Below are positions 1 to 6,851 of a stretch of 26,610 bases of DNA, piece after piece. The notes beneath the pieces were generated by a model. That model was given only the letters and a program-made list of their open reading frames with translations. It was not told where the DNA came from and did not search any database. Within the stretch, counting starts at the first letter, position 1. The number at the start of each line of letters is the position of its first letter. The stretch is from NCBI GenBank assembly GCA_910587875.1, contig CAJUOD010000032.1, positions 1 through 26,610 of the forward strand. The letters run 5' to 3'. The stretch is from an uncultured Oscillibacter sp. Lineage in GTDB: Bacteria; Bacillota; Clostridia; Oscillospirales; Oscillospiraceae. The position numbers were made by a program, and so were the translations under genes.

Positions 1-1037
1 GCCTCGGCCAGGTCGGCGTCCTTGCCGAAGAACTTCAGCAGGAAGGCGGAGATCGGGAAGCTGACCACGGCGGCGATAGCGATGCCCGCGATGTTGGCGA
101 AGTAGCCGCCCCGGGGAGTCATGAGCATTTCCGCGATGATGCTGCCGGGGGAGGCCGCGGCCACCAGGCCGCCGCCTAGGACGGAGAGGGTGAAGATGCC
201 CACGATGTTGCCGATCATGGGTCCCAGGATGACGATGGGGTTCATGAGGACATAGGGGAAGTAGATCTCATGGATGCCGCCCACGAACTGGATGACGGCG
301 GCGGCGCCGGCGGAGGAGCGGGTCTCGCCCTTACCCGCCACGCAGTAGGCCAGGAGCAGGCCAAGGCCGGGGCCGGGGTTGGACTCGATCATGAAGAGGA
401 TGGACTTGCCCATTTCCATGGCCTGGTCCGTTCCGATGGGGGTGAAGACGCCGTGGTTGATGGCGTTGTTCAGGAAGAGCACCTTGGCGGGCTCCACCAG
501 GACGGCGGTAAGGGGCAGCAGACCGTTATTCACCAGCAGCTCCACGCCCTTGCCCAGAATGTCGGTAACCACCACGCAGGCCGGGCCGATGACGAAGATG
601 GACAGGACGGCCAGGATGCCGCCGATGATGCCCACGGAGAAGTTGTTGACCACCATCTCGAAGCCCGCGGGAATGTGGCCCTCCATGGCCTTGTCAAACT
701 TTTTGATGCACCAGCCGCCTAAGGGTCCGCAGATCATGGCCCCGATGAACATGGTGCTGGAGGTGGAGGCGATGGCGCCCAGGGTGGCCAGCGCGCCGGT
801 GACGGCGCCCTTCTGTCCGCCCACGGCCTTGCCGCCGGTGTAGCCGATCAGGATGGGCAGGAGATAGGAGAGCATGGGGCCCACCATGGTGTTGATGGTG
901 GCGGCGGGGCCCCATTTGCCCAGCCAGCCGTCCGGTATGAACAGGGCTGCGATCAGGCCCCAGGCGATGAAGGCTCCGATGTTGGGCATGACCATGCCGC
1001 TGAGGAACCGTCCAAACTTTTGGACTCTTTCTTTCAT
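1..1037 (-). CDS. mtlA: PTS mannitol-type EIIC (MtlA), N-terminal part, runs off the window
   Basis: Membrane-embedded sugar channel of a phosphotransferase system, which imports a hexitol or hexose and phosphorylates it. 345 codons are visible and no stop is reached, so the C-terminal linker and any EIIB/EIIA domain lie beyond position 1. The protein starts MKERVQKFGRFLSGMVMPN and carries MtlA family hallmarks: an N-terminal GAFIAWG segment, LLIGYTGGK, EPAKVLFLNNAINHG, ESNPGPGLGLLLAY and the substrate-site motif GGIHEIYFPYVLMNP. Several hydrophobic helices are evident. The ATG at 1037 follows AAAGGA by about nine bases. It lies 71 bp after the stop of 1-phosphofructokinase on the same strand and is probably co-transcribed with it. 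The family strongly suggests mannitol, but the fruK partner suggests the substrate may be fructose or another sugar that enters as a 1-phosphate. Confidence 0.93.
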   Translation of the reverse strand, partial: MKERVQKFGRFLSGMVMPNIGAFIAWGLIAALFIPDGWLGKWGPAATINTMVGPMLSYLLPILIGYTGGKAVGGQKGAVTGALATLGAIASTSSTMFIGAMICGPLGGWCIKKFDKAMEGHIPAGFEMVVNNFSVGIIGGILAVLSIFVIGPACVVVTDILGKGVELLVNNGLLPLTAVLVEPAKVLFLNNAINHGVFTPIGTDQAMEMGKSILFMIESNPGPGLGLLLAYCVAGKGETRSSAGAAAVIQFVGGIHEIYFPYVLMNPIVILGPMIGNIVGIFTLSVLGGGLVAAASPGSIIAEMLMTPRGGYFANIAGIAIAAVVSFPISAFLLKFFGKDADLAE

Positions 1038-1108
1038 AGATGAACGTCCTTTCTCATGAATATGTCAGGGTCAGGAGGCGGCGCCTCCCGGCTAAGGGAA
1101 AACAGGGT

Positions 1109-2020
1109 TCAGAACAGGGGCAGGAGCTTCCGGATCTCCTCTCCGGTAGCCAGGCCGTCGGAAAAGGCGGTGGCGGACCCGGCGGCGGCCCCCATGCGGT
1201 GGGCGGCGGCGTAGTCCCGGGAGGATAACCATCCGGCCAGGAACCCGGCCACCATGGAGTCTCCCGCGCCCACGGAGCGGCGGGCCATGCCCGGGGGCAC
1301 CCCCAGACGGCGGGCCGCGCCGGTCTCGTCCAGCAGGAGGGACCCGTCCCCGGCCAGGGAGACCAGGATGTTCCGGGCCCCCTGTGCCTGGAGGCTTTCG
1401 GCGCAGGAGAGGATCTCCTCCTCCGTCAGGGAGCCCTTTCCGAAGAGCTCCCCCAGCTCGGCGCTGTTGGGCTTGACGAGGAAGGGGCGGCAGGGGAGAA
1501 CGCCCTTCAGCAGATCCCTGGCGGCGTCCACCACCGTCAGGACGCCCCGGCCTTCCACCCGCTTCAGGATGGTTTGATACACGTTGCCGGGCAGCCCGGC
1601 GGGCAGGGACCCGGCCAGGACCAGCACGTCGCCCTCGTCCAGGCGGTCCAGCTTTTGGAGCAGGGCCTCCAGGGCCGGGGCGGGGATGGCGGGTCCCTGG
1701 CTGTTGATCTCGGTCTCGCCGCCGCCTCCGCCGGAGCGGATTTTGACGTTGACCCGGGTCAGGCCCTCCTCCAGCCAAATGAAGTCCGTGGGGATGCCCC
1801 GGGCCTTCAGCCCGTCCTCCAGGGCTTTGCCGGTGAACCCGGCCACAAAGCCCAGGGCCGTGGTGTCCACGCCCAGGCCGCGCAGGACCGTGGAGACGTT
1901 GACGCCCTTGCCGCCGAAGTGCATGCGCTCCCGGCTGGTGCGGTTCAGCTCCCCGGTCCGGAAGCCGTCCACCAGGACCTCGTAGTCCAGGGCGGGGTTC
2001 AGCGTTACCGTATAGACCAC
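1109..2020 (-). CDS. fruK: 1-phosphofructokinase (PfkB family, FruK-like)
   Basis: Cytosolic kinase that converts fructose 1-phosphate plus ATP to fructose 1,6-bisphosphate and feeds PTS-imported fructose into glycolysis. The protein has 303 residues, the normal FruK length. The N-terminus VYTVTLNPALDYEV is typical of FruK. The first PfkB signature, GGKGVNVS, is near residues 36-43 and the second, GAGDSMVAGF, holds the catalytic Asp near 254. I place the start at the GTG at 2020, not at the GTG at 2026, because the ribosome site AGGGAGG ends only one base before 2026 but seven bases before 2020, and because family members start right at this point. It begins two bases after the stop of the DeoR regulator, so the two are translationally coupled. 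A run of five glycines at about residues 97-101 sits in the sugar-binding lid, where homologues usually have a short loop. Tagatose-6-phosphate kinase is a less likely alternative. Confidence 0.92.
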   Translation of the reverse strand: MVYTVTLNPALDYEVLVDGFRTGELNRTSRERMHFGGKGVNVSTVLRGLGVDTTALGFVAGFTGKALEDGLKARGIPTDFIWLEEGLTRVNVKIRSGGGGGETEINSQGPAIPAPALEALLQKLDRLDEGDVLVLAGSLPAGLPGNVYQTILKRVEGRGVLTVVDAARDLLKGVLPCRPFLVKPNSAELGELFGKGSLTEEEILSCAESLQAQGARNILVSLAGDGSLLLDETGAARRLGVPPGMARRSVGAGDSMVAGFLAGWLSSRDYAAAHRMGAAAGSATAFSDGLATGEEIRKLLPLF

Positions 2021-2022
2021 GC

Positions 2023-2766
2023 TCACACCTCCCTGACGTCCGTGTAGTCCCGGTACCGCCGGTCCGGCAGCCGGTCCGTGATGATGCAGGCGGCGTCAAT
2101 GGGGAAGATCACCGTCGCCGTCACCTGACCGAATTTGCTGGAGTCCGCCAGCACGTAGACCTCCTGGGCCCGGTCCGCCGCCAGGGATTTCACGGCGGCC
2201 TCCTCCGGGTCCGGGGTGGTGAAGCCCTGGGCGATGGTGACGCCGTTGGCCCCCAGGAAGGCCTTGGTGAAGTTGTACCGCCGCAGGGCGGCCAGGGTGT
2301 CCGCGCCGATGAGGGCCATGGTGCCCGCCTTGAGCATTCCCCCCAGCACGTGGGTTCGGAGATTCCGCTCCATCAGGCGGCAGGCGCATTCGACGCTGTT
2401 GGTCAAAAACAGGGCTTTGGAGATCCGCAGGTGCTCCGCCATCCGGAGGACCGTGGTGCCCGCGTCCAGGAAGACCACGTCGTCGTCCCCGATGAGCCCG
2501 GCGGCGTACCGGGCGGCCCGGTCCTTCTCCTGGGTGAAGAGCCCCCGCTTTGTCTCCATGTCCAGCTCCTCGCCGTGGAACTCCCCGCCCAGCAGCATGG
2601 CGCCGCCGTGGACCTTGCTCAGCTTTCCCTGCTTGGCCAGCGCGTTCAGGTCCCGCCGGATCGTAGCCTCGGAGGCGCCCGTTACCAGACAGAGGTCCGT
2701 CACCGTGGCGGCCCGCCGCTGGGCCAGCTCCTTGAGAATCCGTTCCGCGCGTTGTTCAGCCAGCAT
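2023..2766 (-). CDS. DeoR/GlpR-family transcriptional regulator of the sugar PTS operon
   Basis: Repressor or sensor of sugar phosphates, 247 residues, the usual length of the DeoR family. An N-terminal winged helix-turn-helix lies near residues 18-55 and includes ASEATIRRDLNALAKQGKL followed by the family-typical VHGGA. The rest is the DeoR effector domain, a ribose-5-phosphate isomerase-like fold, with DDDVVFLDAGTT and LTNSVECA in the phosphosugar-binding positions. The ATG at 2766 follows GGGGGGTGA by five bases. It is the first gene of the operon with fruK and the mannitol-type EIIC, an order familiar from fruR-fruK-fruA operons, so fructose 1-phosphate is a likely inducer. That is an inference. 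The repeated boxes at 2836-2869 are the best candidate operators. Confidence 0.9.
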   Translation of the reverse strand: MLAEQRAERILKELAQRRAATVTDLCLVTGASEATIRRDLNALAKQGKLSKVHGGAMLLGGEFHGEELDMETKRGLFTQEKDRAARYAAGLIGDDDVVFLDAGTTVLRMAEHLRISKALFLTNSVECACRLMERNLRTHVLGGMLKAGTMALIGADTLAALRRYNFTKAFLGANGVTIAQGFTTPDPEEAAVKSLAADRAQEVYVLADSSKFGQVTATVIFPIDAACIITDRLPDRRYRDYTDVREV

Positions 2767-2819
2767 AGTTCACCCCCCTCTTTCTGATTGAAAATGGCTG
2801 GTTTCGGATTTCCTTGCTT

Positions 2820-2848
2820 ATCATAACGCCAAATTCAATCAAAGTCAA
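2820..2848 (-). promoter_or_regulatory. Sigma-A promoter of the DeoR-fruK-EIIC operon
   Basis: On the minus strand, -35 TTGACT (2848-2843) and -10 TATGAT (2825-2820) are separated by exactly 17 bp. The predicted transcript starts near 2813, leaving a leader of about 47 bases before the regulator ATG. The -35 box lies inside one of the repeated operator-like boxes, as expected for repression. Confidence 0.85.
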
Positions 2849-2869
2849 TAGAGCGCAATCAAACTCAAT
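2836..2869 (-). promoter_or_regulatory. Twin operator-like direct repeats for the DeoR regulator
   Basis: On the plus strand, CAATCAAAGTCAAT (2836-2849) and CAATCAAACTCAAT (2856-2869) differ at one base and repeat with a 20-bp period, about two helical turns. One copy overlaps the -35 box. A related TGATTGAAAA lies downstream in the leader at 2785-2794 in the opposite orientation. TGATTGA-like half sites are plausible for a DeoR/FruR-type regulator; assignment to this regulator is inferred from position. Confidence 0.6.
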
Positions 2870-2917
2870 CATATAAAATCGGGTGGAAAATTTGTGCAGT
2901 CCGCCGAAGGACGGCCC

Positions 2918-4054
2918 TTACAGCGTCTTGATGAAGCGCTCCACCCGGTCCAGGCCCTCCTTGAGGTCTTCGTCGGAGTAGCAGTAGCTCAAGCGCATGT
3001 AGCCCTCCGTGCCGAAGTACACGCCGGGGATGAGGCCCACCAGGCCCTCCCTCAGCATCTTCTCGCAGAAGGACAGGGAGTCCATGCCGTAGCGCTTGAT
3101 GTTGATGAACATGTAGAAGGCCCCCTCGGGCTTCTGGACCTCCAGGCCCATGTCCGTCAGGCGCCGGTAGACGTAGTCCCGGCGCTTGCGGAAGAGCTCC
3201 GTCATGGGGGAGGCGTCGCTCTCCAGGGCCGCCACGCAGGCGGGCTGGACGAAGGCGGGGGCGGAGACCACGGCGTACTGGTGGAAGATCTGCATCCGGT
3301 CCCGGATGGGGGCGTCCGCCAGGCACCAGCCCAGCCGCCAGCCGGTCATGGCGTAGGGCTTGGAGAAGCTGTTGATGACGATGATCCGGTCCCGCATATC
3401 CTGGTACTCGGCGAAGCTGTGGTAGTCCTCCGTGTAGACCAGGCTCCGGTATACGTCGTCACAGAGGACGAAGATGGGCCTGTCCTTCAGGACCCCGTGG
3501 ACGGCGTCCAGGGTCTCCCGGGTGTAGATGCAGCCTGTGGGGTTGTTGGGGGAGGTGAGGACGATGGCCTTGGTCCGGGGGGTGATGGCGGCCTCCAGGG
3601 CCTGGGGGTCAATCTGGAAATGATGGTCCTCCGTGGGCAGGGCCACGGGCACGCCCCGGCACAGCTGGGTGATGGACTCGTAGAGGCTGAAGGCCGGGGT
3701 GGGGATGATGACCTCGTCCCCGGGATTCAGCACGGTGGACAGGCCGATGAAGAGGCTCTCCGTGGCCCCGATGGTCAGGATGATCTCGTCGGGGGAGTAC
3801 TTGAGGCCGTGGGCCCGCTCCTCGTATTTGGAGATGGCCTCCAGCATGTAGGGGTAGCCGTTGCCGGGGGGATAGTGGGTGTCGTTCCGGTCCAGGGCGG
3901 CCTTGGCGGCCTCCTTCACCACGTCGGGGGTGTTCTGATCCGGCTCGCCGATGGTCAGGGCGCAGGCGCCGGGGGTGTCCCGCACCAGGAAGGTGAAGCG
4001 GCGGATGCCGGACAGCTCCAGGCCCAGCACGGCGCTGTTCAATGTCAGGTTCAT
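2918..4054 (-). CDS. Pyridoxal-phosphate aminotransferase, class I/II (PatA-like)
   Basis: Transfers an amino group between an amino acid and a 2-oxo acid using pyridoxal phosphate. The protein has 378 residues, typical of fold type I aminotransferases of the aspartate aminotransferase group. Visible signatures are LTIGEPDQNTP near residue 34, SPNNPTG near 168-174, CDDVY near 198-202 and the cofactor lysine in NSFSKPYAMTGWRLG at about K232. The overall pattern (SGIRRF, then YVYRRLTDMGLEVQKPEGAFY) closely resembles Bacillus PatA, annotated as a putative N-acetyl-LL-diaminopimelate aminotransferase, but the substrate cannot be fixed from sequence. I prefer the ATG at 4054 because AAGGAG ends ten bases before it and only one base before the GTG at 4063. 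The gene is monocistronic with its own promoter. Only a weak hairpin (2899-2912) followed by a short T run is seen after its stop. Confidence 0.92.
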   Translation of the reverse strand: MNLTLNSAVLGLELSGIRRFTFLVRDTPGACALTIGEPDQNTPDVVKEAAKAALDRNDTHYPPGNGYPYMLEAISKYEERAHGLKYSPDEIILTIGATESLFIGLSTVLNPGDEVIIPTPAFSLYESITQLCRGVPVALPTEDHHFQIDPQALEAAITPRTKAIVLTSPNNPTGCIYTRETLDAVHGVLKDRPIFVLCDDVYRSLVYTEDYHSFAEYQDMRDRIIVINSFSKPYAMTGWRLGWCLADAPIRDRMQIFHQYAVVSAPAFVQPACVAALESDASPMTELFRKRRDYVYRRLTDMGLEVQKPEGAFYMFINIKRYGMDSLSFCEKMLREGLVGLIPGVYFGTEGYMRLSYCYSDEDLKEGLDRVERFIKTL

Positions 4055-4088
4055 AGGGATCACGCTCCTTACTTATGAGTACGAGACC

Positions 4089-4117
4089 AGTATAAGCGCA
4101 GTGCGGGGGCTTGTCAA
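4089..4117 (-). promoter_or_regulatory. Consensus sigma-A promoter of the aminotransferase gene
   Basis: On the minus strand, a perfect -35 TTGACA (4117-4112), a 17-bp spacer and -10 TATACT (4094-4089). The predicted start is near 4082. A 12-bp perfect palindrome, CGCTTTAAAGCG (4118-4129), abuts the -35 box and could be an operator, or may simply be the tail of the preceding terminator. Confidence 0.88.
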
Positions 4118-4129
4118 CGCTTTAAAGCG

Positions 4130-4155
4130 AAAAGGACGCCGAGAAAACGGCGTCC
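4130..4155 (-). terminator. Rho-independent terminator after the 25-codon ORF
   Basis: An 8-bp perfect stem (GGACGCCG with CGGCGTCC) with a six-base loop is followed on the minus strand by TTTTCGCTTT. It begins nine bases after the stop of the small ORF and ends before the aminotransferase promoter, so it isolates the two units. Confidence 0.82.
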
Positions 4156-4164
4156 CGGTCCGGC

Positions 4165-4242
4165 TTAGCGGTCGCTGGGGAGCCAGCAGTCCTGGAAGAT
4201 CAGATCGTCTACGTCCCCGGCGGCGGTTTTAAAGATGCTCAC
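4165..4242 (-). CDS. Small ORF encoding a 25-residue peptide, unknown function
   Basis: The peptide reads MSIFKTAAGDVDDLI followed by FQDCWLPSDR and ends at TAA. It starts at a GTG preceded by AAAGGAGG at seven bases, as strong a ribosome site as any in this window. It carries a terminator just upstream (the end of the alcohol dehydrogenase unit) and another just downstream, so it is an isolated unit or the tail of a read-through transcript. I see no convincing promoter of its own in the 52 bases after the upstream terminator. The peptide is acidic in the middle (GDVDD), has one cysteine next to a tryptophan near the C-terminus, and has no signal peptide or membrane helix. I do not recognise the family. 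Options are a small regulatory protein, a modified-peptide precursor or a leader peptide. The attenuator option is weakened because the next gene has its own promoter after the terminator. Confidence 0.62.
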   Translation of the reverse strand: MSIFKTAAGDVDDLIFQDCWLPSDR

Positions 4243-4294
4243 GGCAGGTCCTCCTTTTGTTTTTGAGACTATTTGACAGTCTATGCGGGAGGAT

Positions 4295-4330
4295 CGAAAA
4301 AGATTCCTCCCCCGGATTTCCGGGGGAGGA
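4295..4330 (-). terminator. Strong terminator of the purine salvage/alcohol dehydrogenase operon
   Basis: A perfect 11-bp stem (4305-4315 with 4320-4330) with a four-base loop, GC-rich, followed on the minus strand by ATCTTTTTCG. It starts 15 bases after the stop of the alcohol dehydrogenase. Confidence 0.9.
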
Positions 4331-4344
4331 AGGGAGGTCAACTT

Positions 4345-5508
4345 TTACAGGCTCATCTTGTAAATCTCGACGATGTCCTCCACGCTGAGGGGGACGAAGG
4401 TCTTGTCAAAGCCGTCGATCCGGGCCTTCCGGGCCATCTCCGGGAAGTACTCCGGGCTGATGCCCAGCTCCGTCAGCGTGGCGGGGAGGCCCAGGGAGGT
4501 GAAGAAGTCCCGGGTCCTCTGGATAGCGGCTTCCGCCAGCTCCCGGGCGGGGAGGGCGGGGTCCAGGCCCCAGACGGCGGTGCCGTACCGGGCGAAGCGG
4601 GCCTCGGTCTTGTCGCTGAGCACATAGCGCATCCAGTTGGGGGTCAGGATGGCCAGGCCCACGCCGTGGGTCACGTCGTAGAAGGCGGAGAGCTCGTGCT
4701 CCATCCGGTGGACGCTCCAGGCCACGGGCTTGCCCATTTTCAGGAAGCCGTTGATGGCCCAGGAGGCATTCCACATGAGGTTGGCCCGGGCCTCGTAGTC
4801 ATTGGGGGTCTCGATGGCCTTGGGGCCGTACCTCACGCAGGAGCGGAGGATGGCCTCCGCCAGGCTCTCTGCCAGGTAGTTGTCCTCAATGGGGCTGAAA
4901 TAGTTCTCCAGGGTGTGGGACATGATGTCCGCCGTGCCCGCGGCGGTCTGGGAGGCGGGCAGGGAGTAGGTGTATGTGGGGTCCAGGATGGACACGGCGG
5001 GATAGCAGCAGGGCCCGGAGAAGGATTCCTTTTCGTTGGTCTCCGGGTTGGAGATGACGGCGATGTCGTCCATCTCGGAGCCGGTTGCCGCCATGGTCAG
5101 CACGGTGAAGATGGGCAGGGCCCGCTCCGGCGTCAGCTTCTTGGCGGAGAGGTCCCAGGGGTCCCCATCGTAGTAGAATCCGGCGGCCACGGCCTTGGCG
5201 CAGTCGATGACGCTGCCGCCCCCCAGGGCCAGCACGCCGTCCAGCCCCTGCTCCCGGCAGAGGCGCACGCCCTCCCGAACCGTGGCGATCCGGGGATTGG
5301 GCTCCACGCCGGGGAGCTCGGCCCATTGGACGCCGTGGGCCTTCAATTGGGCAATGGCCGCGTCGAAGACGCCGTTTTTCTTGACGCTGCCCCCGCCGTA
5401 GACCACCAGCACCTTGCCGGCCCGGGCGGCGATCTCGGCGCCCAGCTTCTTGATCTGGCCCTCTCCGAAGTGGACCACCGTGGGAATGGAGTAGGTAAAG
5501 TTTTTCAT
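4345..5508 (-). CDS. Iron-containing alcohol dehydrogenase (butanol dehydrogenase/YqhD-like)
   Basis: NAD(P)H-dependent group III dehydrogenase that reduces aldehydes to alcohols in the cytosol. It has 387 residues, the length of YqhD and BdhA. The nucleotide loop GGGSVIDCAKAVA is near residues 97-109. The metal ligands fall exactly where expected for YqhD-type enzymes: D194 and H198 in GTADIMSHTLE, H267 in WSVHRMEHEL and H281 in YDVTHGVGLAIL. AAGGAGG precedes the ATG by seven bases. It is the last gene of an operon after purine nucleoside phosphorylase and an adenosine-type deaminase, 25 bases from the deaminase stop, and is followed by a strong terminator. The context suggests that it removes an aldehyde formed during methylthioadenosine or 5'-deoxyadenosine salvage; a general butyraldehyde or acetaldehyde reductase is the default alternative. 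Confidence 0.92.
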   Translation of the reverse strand: MKNFTYSIPTVVHFGEGQIKKLGAEIAARAGKVLVVYGGGSVKKNGVFDAAIAQLKAHGVQWAELPGVEPNPRIATVREGVRLCREQGLDGVLALGGGSVIDCAKAVAAGFYYDGDPWDLSAKKLTPERALPIFTVLTMAATGSEMDDIAVISNPETNEKESFSGPCCYPAVSILDPTYTYSLPASQTAAGTADIMSHTLENYFSPIEDNYLAESLAEAILRSCVRYGPKAIETPNDYEARANLMWNASWAINGFLKMGKPVAWSVHRMEHELSAFYDVTHGVGLAILTPNWMRYVLSDKTEARFARYGTAVWGLDPALPARELAEAAIQRTRDFFTSLGLPATLTELGISPEYFPEMARKARIDGFDKTFVPLSVEDIVEIYKMSL

Positions 5509-5533
5509 CGTGCCCTCCTTCGTTCTTGTACGG

Positions 5534-6832
5534 TCAGCCGTGGAGCCGCCGGGCGGCGGCGTCGGCCTCGCGGAGAATCCTGTCCGCGTCCAGGGTCAAA
5601 AATTCGCCGTTCTCATAGAGGATCTTCCCGTCCACCATGGTCATGACCACGTCGCTGCCCTGGGCGGAGTAGACCGTCAGGGCCAGGGGGTCGAAGTTGG
5701 GGACCATGTGGGGACGGGTCAGGTCCAGGGCGATGATATCCGCCTTCTTGCCCACGGCCAGCTCGCCGGTGTCCTCCCGACCCTGGAGCTTCGCGCCGTT
5801 TCTCGTGGCCATGGCCAGGAGCTGGGCGGGCTTTAAAATGGTGGGGTCCTGGTGGTAGCCGTTGTGGAGAACGGCGGCCAGGTGGAGCTCCTCCAGCATA
5901 TTCAGGTTGTTGTTGCTGGCGGCCCCGTCGGTGCCCAGGGTGACGTTGAGCCCCAGGTCCAGCATCCGCTGGATGGGGGCGAAGCCGCTGCCCAGCTTCA
6001 TGTTGCTGGTGGGGTTGTGGATGGGGCTGACGCCCTTTTCCAGCATGAGGGCCATGTCCTCCTCCGTCACAAAGACGCAGTGGGCGGCGGCGGTGGGGCA
6101 GTCGAAGGTCCCCAGGTCGCAGAACCACTTCGCCGGGGTTTTGCCGTACTTCTCCACGCACTCGTCGTGCTCCTTTTTCGTCTCGGAGAGGTGGATGTGC
6201 ATCCGGCCCCCCAGGGCCTTGCAGTCCGCGCTGTAGGGGCCCACGATGTGCTCGAAGCAGGTGTATTCCGCGTGGACGGAGAAGTCGATGCGGACCCGGC
6301 CGTCCCCCGCGCCGTGGTAATCCTTGAAGAGCTGGATGGACTCCCTGGCCCGGAAGTTCTCGGCGTAGGTCTCGTCCTTGTTGAAGCACTGGACCGGGCG
6401 GGAGATGTTGGCCTTGATGCCGCAGGCCAGGGCGTTTTCCACGGCGGTCTGGGGCTCGAAGTACATGTCGGAGTAGCTGGTGGTGCCGGTGGAGAGCATT
6501 TCCAGCAGGGCCAGCTGGTTGCCAAGCCGGATGTCCTCCGCCGTCAGCTTGTCCTCGATGGGCATGATCTTCCCGAAGAGCCACTCCTGGAGGCTCAAAT
6601 CGCTGCCCACGCCCCGGAGCAGCACCATGGGGCTGTGGCCGTGGCAGTTGATGAGGCCGGGGAGCAGCAGGCGGCCCGCCATGTCCTTCTCCCGGTCATA
6701 GGGGGCCTGGGGCTTGTCCGTCCCGATGTAGTCAATGGTATCCCCGTCCACGCCCAGGTAGGCGTTCTCCAGGCAGCGGAAGCCCGTTCCCTGGCTGGCG
6801 AGGACGTCACAGTGTTTCAGCAGCAGCTTCAT
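5534..6832 (-). CDS. mtaD: Amidohydrolase: MTA/S-adenosylhomocysteine (5'-deoxyadenosine) deaminase
   Basis: Zinc amidohydrolase that deaminates the adenine ring of 5'-modified adenosines such as methylthioadenosine, S-adenosylhomocysteine or 5'-deoxyadenosine to the inosine form. The protein has 432 residues, the usual length for MtaD/DadD/TrzN-like enzymes. Metal ligands are visible: H64 and H66 in NCHGHSP, H214 in MHIHLSE, H251 in AAHCVF and D302 in LGTDGAASNN. The N-terminal beta-sandwich strand and the C-terminal GELAVGKKADIIALD segment are standard for the superfamily. It starts at ATG 6832, 19 bases after the stop of purine nucleoside phosphorylase, and is followed closely by the iron alcohol dehydrogenase. 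Guanine or cytosine deaminase is possible, but the HPTSNMKLGSG-like segment and the phosphorylase neighbour favour an adenosine substrate. Confidence 0.88.
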   Translation of the reverse strand: MKLLLKHCDVLASQGTGFRCLENAYLGVDGDTIDYIGTDKPQAPYDREKDMAGRLLLPGLINCHGHSPMVLLRGVGSDLSLQEWLFGKIMPIEDKLTAEDIRLGNQLALLEMLSTGTTSYSDMYFEPQTAVENALACGIKANISRPVQCFNKDETYAENFRARESIQLFKDYHGAGDGRVRIDFSVHAEYTCFEHIVGPYSADCKALGGRMHIHLSETKKEHDECVEKYGKTPAKWFCDLGTFDCPTAAAHCVFVTEEDMALMLEKGVSPIHNPTSNMKLGSGFAPIQRMLDLGLNVTLGTDGAASNNNLNMLEELHLAAVLHNGYHQDPTILKPAQLLAMATRNGAKLQGREDTGELAVGKKADIIALDLTRPHMVPNFDPLALTVYSAQGSDVVMTMVDGKILYENGEFLTLDADRILREADAAARRLHG

Positions 6833-6851
6833 AAGCTCATTTCCTCCTGTC

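Noticed and set aside
2894..4078. Plus-strand open frame of 394 codons opposite the aminotransferase
   Set aside because: Compositionally biased shadow of the aminotransferase gene, which has full family motifs and its own promoter on the other strand.
4165..4242. Reading the 25-codon ORF plus terminator as an attenuator for the aminotransferase
   Set aside because: A consensus promoter for the aminotransferase lies downstream of the terminator, and the peptide has no run of a regulatory amino acid.
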